From contig JAOTYS010000174.1 in NCBI GenBank assembly GCA_029861795.1, positions 1 to 8,790 on the forward strand: a stretch of 8,790 bases of DNA, written 5' to 3'. This document shows positions 1 through 5,683 of the stretch, in pieces. Origin of the DNA: Gammaproteobacteria bacterium. GTDB taxonomy: Bacteria; Pseudomonadota; Gammaproteobacteria; Arenicellales; JAOTYS01. The notes under the pieces are model-generated. The model was given only the letters and a program-made list of their open reading frames with translations. It was not told the DNA's origin and did not search any database. Position 1 is the first letter of the stretch, and the number at the start of each line of letters is the position of its first letter. The position numbers and the translations under genes were made by a program.

Positions 1-60
1 GAAAAGTGCACAAACCAACACCAGCACCCATTTTATATTGCGTCCTATGTTGCGTCTCAT
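1..60 (-). CDS. Partial gene: N-terminal signal peptide, runs off the left edge
   Basis: Reading leftward from the ATG at 60, twenty codons are visible, beginning MRRNIGRNIKW and continuing VLVLVCALF. The pattern of positively charged residues followed by a hydrophobic stretch is that of a Sec signal peptide or an N-terminal membrane anchor. A strong Shine-Dalgarno GGAGG (75..71) lies 10 nt upstream, which supports the start. It follows two other small exported-protein genes on the same strand, but 187 bp of spacer suggests it may have its own promoter. The mature protein lies outside the window, so no function can be given. Confidence 0.55.
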   Translation of the reverse strand, partial: MRRNIGRNIKWVLVLVCALF

Positions 61-247
61 CTTAATGACTCCTCCATTCCCGTTGATATTAAGGCCAACG
101 CCTTCGAGTTTTGGTTTCAAAATTAAGAATTACCTTTGTCTTGCGTGCCCCTTGGGGGCGCTGCGCAATAGATCTTGTTCACTGGGATCTCCACGTGCAC
201 AGTTAGGCGTAGATTATAATCGTGTACCTGCCGCGGCCGCATAAACT
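61..247. other. Spacer between the left-edge gene and the exported-protein gene
   Basis: No gene seen. It contains a GC-rich hairpin (GTGCCCC 145-151, loop TTG, GGGGCGC 155-161) without a following T-run, so not a canonical intrinsic terminator. It also holds a 10-bp palindrome GATTATAATC (212-221) with a perfect -10-like TATAAT on both strands. No convincing -35 partner is visible on either side, so a promoter for the left-edge gene is possible but weakly supported. Confidence 0.3.
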
Positions 248-649
248 TCACAACGGTCTGCACGCACCAGATCCCACGAACATACCTTGGGCATCTGCCA
301 TGCTAAAGGTGAGCCCGCCGGCTTCGGTGATGACCACACTCCAGCCTCTACCGAGCTGCACGCCTTGAAGAATGATGCCCTCTTCGGTGCGCGTCATCTG
401 CGCAATATGGGTGGAGCGCGGCGCTTCGACATCCGCCAGCTCGCTGATGATGCGATCGTGGAAATCCACCTCAACAAACCGCGGCAGGCCCACTAAGTCG
501 AAACTCTGACCCGCGCACCAGCCCGTTGGATCGCACTCAGAGACCTGTCCCAGGGCGCACAACAAAGTCGCACGCTCTTCGCCGTGCGCTGCCGCACCCA
601 TCAGCAACAGGATTGCAGTCAGACAATTCGTTAGCATTGTTCGTCGCAT
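248..649 (-). CDS. Conserved exported protein of unknown function
   Basis: A 133-residue protein. Residues 1-23 form a Sec signal peptide (MRRTMLTN, then a hydrophobic run, then an AAAHG cleavage region), so the mature protein should be periplasmic or secreted. Mature features are four cysteines (C31, C39, C45, C130), suitable for disulfides, and a compact beta-rich pattern ending SGACRPL. From memory, the arrangement 'ATLLCA...SECDP...LPRFV.VDF...GWSVVI' matches a family of short exported hypothetical proteins in proteobacteria; no biochemical role is known to me. The start is fixed by GGAGG (660..656) six nt upstream. It lies 13 bp behind the glycine-zipper gene and is probably co-transcribed with it. 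Confidence 0.75.
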   Translation of the reverse strand: MRRTMLTNCLTAILLLMGAAAHGEERATLLCALGQVSECDPTGWCAGQSFDLVGLPRFVEVDFHDRIISELADVEAPRSTHIAQMTRTEEGIILQGVQLGRGWSVVITEAGGLTFSMADAQGMFVGSGACRPL

Positions 650-662
650 TGTGTTCCTCCAT

Positions 663-1133
663 TCACTTCACCGTGTAGGCGCGGCCTTCTAAACAGGCCG
701 CGTAATTGCGGTTGTAAAGGTCGCGCCCCTGGGCGTATTGCGCGGCCTCCTGTTGAGCCCATTGGTCATACTGCTGGCTTTCGCGCCGCACCTGACTGCG
801 CCGCCGCATGCCCCCAATCAACGCGCCGGCTGCAGCCCCGGAGCCGGCATCATCGGACACGATTTCACCCACGGCCGCCCCGGCCAACGCGCCACGGAGC
901 ACGCCCCCTTGCTGCCTTTCGGTCTGCGGCGGCGCTGTGGTGGTGGTAGTCGGAGCCGCCATGGGATCGAACCCCGAGCGTTGTTTGGCCCACTGAAAGC
1001 ATTCGTACTCGTCCTTGGATTGTTGCTCGGCGGTCTGCCCTTTGCTGGGATAGACCACCAAATCCGGGTTGGTCGCGGCCAGGGCCACCCCTAACCACAT
1101 GGCAGAAAGAGAAATGATTAATCGTCCGACCAT
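663..1133 (-). CDS. Glycine-zipper (YMGG-like) exported envelope protein
   Basis: 156 residues from the ATG at 1133. Residues 1-20 are a signal peptide ending ALAA. A conserved Cys segment follows (DEYECFQWAKQ, C45), then a threonine/proline linker (about 60-70). Residues 76-108 are a glycine zipper of small residues spaced for tight helix packing (GGVLRGALAGAAVG..., GAAAGALIGG), then a basic/glutamine-rich helix and a second conserved Cys (NRNYAACLEGR, C147). This order matches YMGG-like Gly-zipper proteins, which associate with the envelope; precise function is unknown. The frame stays open upstream to a TTG at 1232 and beyond, but only the 1133 start has a good Shine-Dalgarno and puts the signal peptide at the N-terminus. 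It is the first gene of a pair with the exported protein downstream. Confidence 0.8.
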   Translation of the reverse strand: MVGRLIISLSAMWLGVALAATNPDLVVYPSKGQTAEQQSKDEYECFQWAKQRSGFDPMAAPTTTTTAPPQTERQQGGVLRGALAGAAVGEIVSDDAGSGAAAGALIGGMRRRSQVRRESQQYDQWAQQEAAQYAQGRDLYNRNYAACLEGRAYTVK

Positions 1134-1142
1134 AGATGCTAA

Positions 1143-1146
1143 CTCC
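1143..1146 (-). promoter_or_regulatory. Shine-Dalgarno that decides the glycine-zipper start
   Basis: GGAG (1146..1143) lies 9 nt before the ATG at 1133. The alternative in-frame ATG (1148) and TTG (1232) lack such a site and would add residues in front of a normal signal peptide. Confidence 0.6.
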
Positions 1147-1245
1147 ATTGAGAGATTTGCAGACACCGAGCCAAATACATCGTCAATCTTGTGAGGCCCG
1201 TAATTGTCGGCTAACAGCGACCAAGCAAGCAAAGCGGCCTCCTCA

Positions 1246-1312
1246 TCACTGGACGCCGATGTCGGCCAGCGCCGCCTTACAACGCTTTGCTAGCTTGGTG
1301 TCATTTTCGAAT
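1246..1312 (-). pseudogene. Possible 3' fragment of a gene cut by the repeat
   Basis: Leading out of repeat copy 1 on the minus strand is a short reading frame ending NDTKLAKRCKAALADIGVQ and then TGA (1248..1246). It has protein-like composition and stops cleanly, so it may be the C-terminus of a gene whose upstream part was removed when the repeat arrived. Only about 21 residues are left and the family is not recognised. It could equally be a chance frame. Confidence 0.25.
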
Positions 1313-1340
1313 TCAATCGGACCTGACCCCATCGAATTCA
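1311..1340 (+). repeat. Repeat family 1, copy 1
   Basis: The core ATCGGACCTGACCCC (1316-1330) with left flank ATTCA and right flank ATCGAATTCA. The core is flanked by a 9-bp direct repeat TCGAATTCA at 1307-1315 and 1332-1340. Homology to the Gp49/HigB-like toxin begins immediately to its right and a possible gene fragment ends immediately to its left, so the copy sits at a break point. Confidence 0.85.
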
Positions 1341-1556
1341 CGCAACGGATTGGAAGCCTGTGAAACTGTTGGCCAGCGTGTACGCGAGATACGTATTCAG
1401 CATGAAGGGCAGTATCGCGTGATCTATGTGGCGTCTTTCGAAGAAAACGTTTACGTGTTACATGCCTTTCAAAAGAAAACCCAGAAAACGAGCAGGCAGG
1501 ATTTAGACGCAGCAAAACGCGCATTAAATGAAGTATTAGAGAGGCAACGATCATGA
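1333..1556 (+). pseudogene. Truncated, frameshifted Gp49/HigB-like (RelE-superfamily) toxin
   Basis: The C-terminal part is clear: ETVGQRVREIRI, then QYRVIYVASFEENVYVLHAF, then QKKTQKTS, the hallmark of Gp49-like (DUF891, RelE/HigB-type) toxins that cleave mRNA. In that family the segment is preceded by 'DWKPM.TVG'. Here HATDWKPV is readable at 1339-1362 but in another frame; restoring one G near 1362 joins DWKPV to ETVG. The N-terminal third (about 35 residues) is missing, replaced by repeat copy 1. An 89-codon frame does stay open from an ATG at 1287 by translating through the repeat, but such a chimera lacks the N-terminal part of the fold. The gene overlaps the antitoxin by ATGA, the usual toxin-antitoxin coupling. 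The toxin is probably inactive. Confidence 0.8.
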
Positions 1557-1831
1557 GCGAGAAAGCACAGTTTGAAAGTGTATGGGATGCGCTTGAAGAT
1601 GATCCTGTTCGCCAGGAAAATTTGAAGCTGCGTTCCGAATTAATGATCAGCATTTCGGAGATTATTAAAGAACGTGGTCTGAAACAACAAGATGCCGCCG
1701 AGCTGCTGCACATCTCACAACCACGAGTCAGCGCGCTATTGAAAGGTAAGATCGATGAGTTCCGCTTAGATACCTTGGTGGATCTTGCGCATCGGTTGGG
1801 ATTGCATGTGTCTATCAACGTAGCTGCATAA
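1553..1831 (+). CDS. XRE-family antitoxin (HigA2-like helix-turn-helix)
   Basis: 92 residues. The N-terminal 'SVWDAL' segment and the helix-turn-helix at about residues 38-62 (KERGLKQQDAAELLHISQPRV, then SALLKGKID) match the XRE antitoxins paired with Gp49-like toxins. Members neutralise their toxin by direct binding and repress their own operon. The start overlaps the toxin stop (ATGA at 1553-1556) and has GAGG (1541-1544) 8 nt upstream. The frame is intact while its toxin is broken, so it is now an orphan antitoxin, perhaps kept as a regulator or as protection against a related toxin elsewhere. Six bases after its stop the second repeat copy begins. Confidence 0.85.
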   Translation: MSEKAQFESVWDALEDDPVRQENLKLRSELMISISEIIKERGLKQQDAAELLHISQPRVSALLKGKIDEFRLDTLVDLAHRLGLHVSINVAA

Positions 1832-1835
1832 ACTG

Positions 1836-1866
1836 TTTCAATCGGACCTGACCCCATCGATTTCCT
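1836..1866 (+). repeat. Repeat family 1, copy 2
   Basis: TTTCA followed by the core ATCGGACCTGACCCC (1841-1855) and ATCGATTTCC. Same orientation as copy 1, about 525 bp downstream, so the two copies bracket the toxin-antitoxin remnant as direct repeats. Confidence 0.85.
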
Positions 1867-1899
1867 CAGCCCGTTGCTCTGCCGGAACCTATGTTGCGT

Positions 1900-2001
1900 T
1901 TACTCCACAAGACACTTGCTCGGATGAGAATCGGGGAGGTTGTACATGCCGAAAAGTTTGTTGGTTGCGTCGTAGGTTCTTTTGATCACGTCCGCGCCCA
2001 T
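1900..2001 (-). CDS. Possible 33-codon frame overlapping the barrel-fragment stop
   Basis: An ATG overlapping the stop of the barrel fragment (TGATG, A at 2001) opens a 33-codon frame beginning MGADVIKRTYDATNKLFG and ending SKCLVE with TAA at 1902..1900. The stop/start overlap and protein-like composition are suggestive of translational coupling. The frame is very short, unrecognised, and lies downstream of a broken gene. It may be a remnant or chance. Confidence 0.2.
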   Translation of the reverse strand: MGADVIKRTYDATNKLFGMYNLPDSHPSKCLVE

Positions 2002-2235
2002 CAAAACGTAAACTCAATCCCGGCAATCGGCCCAGACAGGGTGAGTTCAACCTCGAGATCCTGTGCACCCTCCTTTTCTGTCTCAATCACCATATGCCGG
2101 TAACCAAACAACACGCGCTTGTTACCCTTCGCCCCGAAGTTATAACCCGCTCCCGCTAACACATTCCAGGTCCCCTCCGAATCACCGCCTGACACATCGG
2201 CACGGACGATGTAGTCCCACCGATTGCAGGTATTG
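2001..2235 (-). pseudogene. C-terminal stump of an outer-membrane beta-barrel protein
   Basis: The last 78 codons read NRWDYIVRADVSGGDSE, then GTWNVLAGAGYNFGAKG, then VLFGYRHMVIETEKEG, ending LSGPIAGIEFTF and TGA. Alternating strands, the 'LAGAGYNFG', 'FGYR' and 'GPIAGIEFTF' motifs and a terminal phenylalanine are those of the last strands of small outer-membrane barrel proteins, whose final Phe is the BAM insertion signal. An ATG at 2195 opens a 64-residue version, but protein-like sequence continues upstream of it to about 2235, where the hairpin repeat begins, and there is no signal peptide. So the 5' two-thirds of the gene is gone and the repeat sits at the break. Confidence 0.65.
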
Positions 2236-2280
2236 TGGGGTCAGGTCCGATTGAATCGTTTTTAATCGGACCTGACCCCA
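2236..2280. repeat. Repeat family 1, copies 3 and 4: perfect 17-bp hairpin
   Basis: Left arm 2236-2252 (TGGGGTCAGGTCCGATT) and right arm 2264-2280 are exact reverse complements, separated by an 11-nt spacer GAATCGTTTTT. Each arm contains the family core, one in each orientation. This complete inverted pair is probably the intact form of the element; the single-arm copies at 1316, 1841 and 6540 look like derivatives. It terminates the barrel pseudogene on its left. Confidence 0.9.
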
Positions 2281-2329
2281 TTGATTCCATCGATTGCGTT
2301 ACTCTCACTTCTCAATGAGGGCGGAATCA

Positions 2330-2359
2330 CGATGAGGCTGGATCACTCCAGTCTCATCG
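2330..2359. terminator. Strong hairpin after the hydrolase gene
   Basis: CGATGAG (2330-2336), then CTGGA (2338-2342), loop TCAC, then TCCAG (2347-2351) and CTCATCG (2353-2359). On the plus strand this is a continuous 13-bp stem with one G-U pair and is followed by GTTTTGG. It starts 9 bp beyond the hydrolase stop codon. On the minus strand, where the operon is read, one A/C mismatch interrupts the stem and no T-run follows, so it is either an imperfect terminator for the operon or mainly a barrier to transcription from the left. Confidence 0.6.
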
Positions 2360-2368
2360 GTTTTGGCA

Positions 2369-3628
2369 TCAGTTGCTAGGCTCGTACCAAGGCATCCGTA
2401 CACGCCAGTCCTGCTCCTGCAGGTTGTATTTCTTAGCATGCTCGTCGAGCATCTTGTTCTGTGCATTGAAGCCCGGTCCCCATTCACCCTGCCTGATGAA
2501 GTCGCTTATCGGGTCAGGCATCCCTGGTTGCGGCGGGGGCTGCTTCGCGGTGCCCGGCACGGCCCAGGCATTGTCGGTCGCCACAGTCATGCGTTCGCTA
2601 ATCTGGTCCTTGCTGACGTTCCAGACCATCAAGTCGGTGGCAACGGACAGTGGACCATCATAAGTTGCCCGGATGCTGTCGTAGTAGAGGTTGTACTGCT
2701 GCGTGCCCTGGTCGAGCAAAGCATGATAGGCGACGGCGTGACGCGGCTTAATCGTACTCATGATTTTACCGAAAGCCGGGCCCGAGGTATGGAACGCACA
2801 ACAGGCTCGCCAGGCAAGCTGCGGTGGCATATTGCCGAGCGTTGCGAACACCGCCGGCGGATTGAAGGCTTCGTGGATCACGAGATCCGCGTCTTTTGCG
2901 TGCTCGATAAACCACTTGTTTGGTGAGGTGTCGCCGCCGAATACGACCTTGAGCCCCGCGTACTCGAGAATAAAACTGACAGGGCCATCACCGGCGTGAA
3001 TGGCCGGGATGGAGCGGATGGTCACTCCATTCTCCTGGTAGATGACCTCGTTGATCCCCTTGTAGTCAAATTCGTGTACGGTGATCTGGCCTGGGACCGG
3101 CGTAATCGCGAATTCGCGCGTTTTCTTGTCCCAGTTGTTGGCCTTGAGGAAATGGTCGATGGCATAGGCCGTGCCCATGTCCTCCGTTTGCCCGGCGGGC
3201 CCCCATATCTCGAGCGGCACCGGGCGCCCTGCAGTCCAGCCTCCGGCCCACAGTGAATCGAGGTCGCCCCAATGATCCGTATGCAGGTGGCTGAGAAAGA
3301 TTTTGGTCAGGTACTCGTAGGGAATCATAAGCGACGCGATGTTGCGCATCGAACCGGAGCCAATGTCGAAGATGAATTTGTCGCCGTTGCCCAGCTCGAA
3401 CAGAAAACACGCTGACGCCTGCGCCATGCGTTGATCCGGCATGCCGGTGCCGCAGGCGATGACGCGTACTTCGTCCTCGGCCAACACCTCGGTGCCGGGG
3501 TAATACACATAACGGTCCGGCGCCTCGACATTGGGGCCGCTTACCACGCCGCCGGCGGCGTACGTGTTTGATGACGTCAGCACTGCGATGAATACAACGC
3601 CAATCGATAAGGAAATAAACCTGCTCAT
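2369..3628 (-). CDS. Exported metallo-beta-lactamase-fold hydrolase
   Basis: 419 residues. A signal peptide (MSRFISLSIGVVF... NTYAAG, cleavage about residue 25) sends it to the periplasm. The MBL fold begins near residue 53 (EVRVIACGTGMPDQRMAQAS). The di-metal motif HxHxDH is intact as HLHTDH (114-119), with further likely ligands at H211 (AIHAGDG), D233 (VVFGGDTS), H252 (VIHEAF) and H302 (AYHALL). The arrangement is closest to RNase Z/arylsulfatase-like MBL enzymes. From memory, similar secreted proteins are often auto-labelled after the guanitoxin-pathway hydrolase GntH; nothing else here supports that pathway. The last 60 or so residues are a Pro/Gln-rich tail beyond the usual domain. GAGGAG (3643..3638) lies 9 nt before the start. 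It follows the barrel gene by 59 bp in one operon. Substrate unknown; an ester, lactone or similar is plausible. Confidence 0.88.
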   Translation of the reverse strand: MSRFISLSIGVVFIAVLTSSNTYAAGGVVSGPNVEAPDRYVYYPGTEVLAEDEVRVIACGTGMPDQRMAQASACFLFELGNGDKFIFDIGSGSMRNIASLMIPYEYLTKIFLSHLHTDHWGDLDSLWAGGWTAGRPVPLEIWGPAGQTEDMGTAYAIDHFLKANNWDKKTREFAITPVPGQITVHEFDYKGINEVIYQENGVTIRSIPAIHAGDGPVSFILEYAGLKVVFGGDTSPNKWFIEHAKDADLVIHEAFNPPAVFATLGNMPPQLAWRACCAFHTSGPAFGKIMSTIKPRHAVAYHALLDQGTQQYNLYYDSIRATYDGPLSVATDLMVWNVSKDQISERMTVATDNAWAVPGTAKQPPPQPGMPDPISDFIRQGEWGPGFNAQNKMLDEHAKKYNLQEQDWRVRMPWYEPSN

Positions 3629-3687
3629 AATTAATTACTCCTCTTGTGGCTTTGAGTTCTAAACGATTCTTTCCCCGAAACAGATAT

Positions 3688-4749
3688 TTACTGCATCCAC
3701 TTGAACAACGCTGATGGAACTGCAGGGATAATGTAGATGCGATAGCTCCACTTCGAGCCGACGATGTTGTCCGGCTGGACCGCCGAGTAGAACGCCTCAA
3801 AGCCAAATCGCACCGGCACTTTGCCGATATTTATTGTTTTGTTGATGCCCATGCCAATTGGGAGCGTTACCCGGTCGTCGCTGTCCTGTTCCCAATCGAT
3901 GAGTATATTCGGTGCAGCACCGATCGACGTGGTGGGGTTAAGGCTGTAGTAGTAGAGATACTGAAAGTTGGTAAAGTTGACATCGTCGCGATCGCGGTCG
4001 CCAGAATAGTCCCAGTAGTGCGTCACCAACCCGCCATACTTCCACTTCGGCCCCAGGTAGGCCAAGATGGCCGACGGCCCGGCGGAGTATTTCCCGGTAC
4101 CCAGGACGTCTTCGCTGGCGGTTGGGAATGACAGATCGAACCCAAGGCCCCACACCAGCTTGCCGTTTAGGACATCTTCGGGTTTGCTTTTGGCAAACAG
4201 ACCCACATAGTAGAGGTCCCCGAAGCCCTCGGTGCGGCCATCGAACAGATCGATGGGTGCTGGTAAATTGGGGGGCGGAGACACGGCTCCTCCCTCGAGA
4301 GTGGCAAAGCGGTTGTCAAATGCGTCAAGCTTATTTTGGTCGAGCGGTACACTGGGAACGTTCCAGATAACACGATTGATCAGATTCCATTTTTCGTTCA
4401 GTTTTTTGGGAAACTGGAAGATACCCATGTAATTACCTTGGGTGGCTTCCTTGCCGTTGGTCGGATTTTCCAGCTTGTAAACGTCGAACTGGGTGAACAA
4501 CATCGCCACGCTACCCAGTGGGTTGTCCATTAGCTTTGCCATTTGCGCCAGGGTCGGCTCGCAGCCCGCTCGCATGATGTCGCCGATATCGGCATCAATG
4601 TCCGCCCTGAATGCCAAGCATTCCTCAGAAACAGGCGCTTCCGCATCCTCCTCTGCCGTCGTTTGCGCGAATGCATTGGTCGTGCCCAATAAGGCGGCAC
4701 ATCCGGCAATCACCGTGGAGACAACTAGTTTATTTTTTAGTGGATTCAT
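3688..4749 (-). CDS. Outer-membrane beta-barrel, MetA-pathway/transporter-like
   Basis: 353 residues. Signal peptide 1-28 (ending NAFAQ), then an acidic linker with cysteines C44 and C63. The barrel proper starts near residue 73 (MDNPLGSVAMLFTQFD) and shows typical family features: WNLINRVIWNVPSVPL, a GFGDLYY strand (176-181), KLVWGLGFDLSFPTAS (197-212), GTGKYSAGPSAI (217-228), and closing strands such as VPVRFGFEAFYSAVQPD. This pattern matches putative outer-membrane transporters of the phenol MetA-pathway type (often mislabelled 'neuromedin U'). The C-terminus ends KWMQ rather than the usual aromatic residue. AGGAG (4760..4756) sits 6 nt before the start. First gene of the operon with the hydrolase, divergent from the TetR gene, so it probably admits the hydrolase's substrate or exports its product. 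Confidence 0.82.
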   Translation of the reverse strand: MNPLKNKLVVSTVIAGCAALLGTTNAFAQTTAEEDAEAPVSEECLAFRADIDADIGDIMRAGCEPTLAQMAKLMDNPLGSVAMLFTQFDVYKLENPTNGKEATQGNYMGIFQFPKKLNEKWNLINRVIWNVPSVPLDQNKLDAFDNRFATLEGGAVSPPPNLPAPIDLFDGRTEGFGDLYYVGLFAKSKPEDVLNGKLVWGLGFDLSFPTASEDVLGTGKYSAGPSAILAYLGPKWKYGGLVTHYWDYSGDRDRDDVNFTNFQYLYYYSLNPTTSIGAAPNILIDWEQDSDDRVTLPIGMGINKTINIGKVPVRFGFEAFYSAVQPDNIVGSKWSYRIYIIPAVPSALFKWMQ

Positions 4750-4916
4750 CTTGTACTCCTTTAGTAAGTCGTGGAGTTATATTCATGGAATCAAGAAATT
4801 AAACTAGAAGGCGGAAGTTAACACGTTTCCAAACAAGTTTGTATGGTCGCCACTCCATGCCAATTTGTATGGAACGGACACTTGCATCCCTGCTATTTTT
4901 TTGACATTTAGAGACT
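4750..4916. promoter_or_regulatory. Divergent promoter region between the barrel operon and tetR-type gene
   Basis: 167 bp of AT-rich DNA that must contain promoters in both directions. TTGACA at 4901-4906 is only 10 nt from the regulator's ATG and therefore cannot be its -35. An extended -10-like TGCTATTTT (4891-4899) would give the regulator a very short leader. On the minus strand a TATAAC-like -10 about 35 nt before the barrel start is possible. None of these is strong enough to be assigned firmly. Confidence 0.45.
4829..4872. promoter_or_regulatory. Two candidate TetR-family operator boxes
   Basis: Box 1, CCAAACAAGTTTGTATGG (4829-4846), and box 2, CCATGCCAATTTGTATGG (4855-4872), agree at 14 of 18 positions and are 26 bp apart start to start. 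Both begin CCA and end TGG, and box 1 contains the exact inverted repeat CAAAC-AA-GTTTG. TetR-family dimers bind palindromes of about this size next to their own gene. The position between the divergent genes fits repression of both; the protein-DNA pairing is inferred. Confidence 0.5.
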
Positions 4917-5498
4917 ATGGCCACGAAAACCAAAAAGAAACCCCAAAGACTGGCCCGCCGACTGAGCTTGGAGCTATGGCTGGAGGAGGCGCTGGAAGCC
5001 CTTGCCGAACACGGGCCCCAGGTACTTACGGTGGAGAAGCTATGCAAGCGGCTGAAAGTCAGTCGGGGTAGTTTCTACTGGCATTTCAAGGACCGGGATG
5101 ATTTCATTCAAAAAGTCGTCAACTTCTGGGATAAGAGACTAACCGGTTCTATTCGCGATGCCGCGAAATTAGGCCAGGGTGACGCCGCAGAACGCCTGCT
5201 GTTTCTTATGGAATTGATCGATCGAGCGAATGCAGGACGATATGACATCCCGATCCGTGCCTGGGCTGCCGCCAACGCCCGGGCGGCTAAGGCGGTCAGG
5301 CGCACGGACCGGACGCGTTACGAGTACGTGCGCTCGCTGTTCGCCGAGCTCGGCTTTACTGGCGACGAACTGGAGATGCGCACCCGAACCTTCGTCGCCT
5401 TCCACGGTTTGGAAAGAGGATTATCAATTGTAGAAAATCCCAAGGATAGGAAACGTCGTTTGAAACTACGCCATAAACTCCTAATCCAAACCGAGTGA
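4917..5498 (+). CDS. TetR-family transcriptional regulator
   Basis: 193 residues, normal for the family. The N-terminal DNA-binding domain covers about residues 15-65, with the helix-turn-helix VLTVEKLCKRLKVSRGSFYW (36-55) followed by the signature HFKDRDD. Residues 70-193 form the all-helical ligand-binding and dimerisation part, which does not resemble a characterised subfamily that I recognise. A lysine-rich tip (MATKTKKKPQR) precedes the first helix. The start is the only ATG after an in-frame stop at 4902-4904. It has no good Shine-Dalgarno, so translation may be weak. Transcribed away from the barrel/hydrolase operon, it is the probable local repressor of that operon, relieved by a small molecule. 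Confidence 0.88.
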   Translation: MATKTKKKPQRLARRLSLELWLEEALEALAEHGPQVLTVEKLCKRLKVSRGSFYWHFKDRDDFIQKVVNFWDKRLTGSIRDAAKLGQGDAAERLLFLMELIDRANAGRYDIPIRAWAAANARAAKAVRRTDRTRYEYVRSLFAELGFTGDELEMRTRTFVAFHGLERGLSIVENPKDRKRRLKLRHKLLIQTE

Positions 5499-5562
5499 AT
5501 AATGCTGGCTACTCGTCGACACCGACGGACCACGATGTCCGCTTTGGTCCAGACTGATTCAA

Positions 5563-5666
5563 TTCCGGGGACAGTGCACTAAACTCCCATGCGCGTCAGT
5601 ACCGAGATAGAGTACTCAACGCTCATGGAGCTTAGATGTGGTCAGTTTTCGAAACTGTCCCCGGAA
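5563..5666. mobile_element. 104-bp imperfect palindrome (MITE/REP-like), repeat family 2
   Basis: Ends are exact 13-bp inverted repeats, TTCCGGGGACAGT (5563-5575) and ACTGTCCCCGGAA (5654-5666). A second nested stem, CCATGCGCGT (5587-5596) with ACGCTCATGG (5619-5628), matches at 9 of 10, and a third, AGTAC (5598-5602) with GTACT (5612-5616), closes on a 9-nt loop. Much of the element can therefore fold into one long interrupted hairpin. It encodes nothing. Its right end lies 17 bp beyond the higA stop. Such non-coding hairpins are typical of elements moved in trans by Y1/REP-type transposases; no such gene is in the window. Confidence 0.75.
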
Positions 5667-5683
5667 GCATGCCGAAGCACCGG

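Noticed and set aside
145..161. GC-rich hairpin as an intrinsic terminator
   Set aside because: No T-run on either strand after the stem.
1148..1247. N-terminal extension of the glycine-zipper protein (frame open upstream)
   Set aside because: It would put about 33 residues before a normal signal peptide, and only the ATG at 1133 has a good Shine-Dalgarno.
1246..1857. A 203-codon minus-strand frame spanning both repeat copies
   Set aside because: It is antisense to the clearly homologous toxin remnant and XRE antitoxin, and both ends translate the repeat (MGSGPIE). Only its last 21 codons, outside the repeat, might be real.
2505..2520. GGGTCAGG inside the hydrolase gene as another repeat copy
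   Set aside because: Only 8 bases match and the coding frame is continuous there; chance.
2363..2926. A 187-codon plus-strand frame inside the hydrolase gene
   Set aside because: Antisense shadow of the hydrolase coding sequence; no Shine-Dalgarno or recognisable domain.
3066..3806. A 246-codon minus-strand frame overlapping the hydrolase and barrel genes
   Set aside because: Arginine-rich shadow translation in a shifted frame of two genes with strong family motifs.
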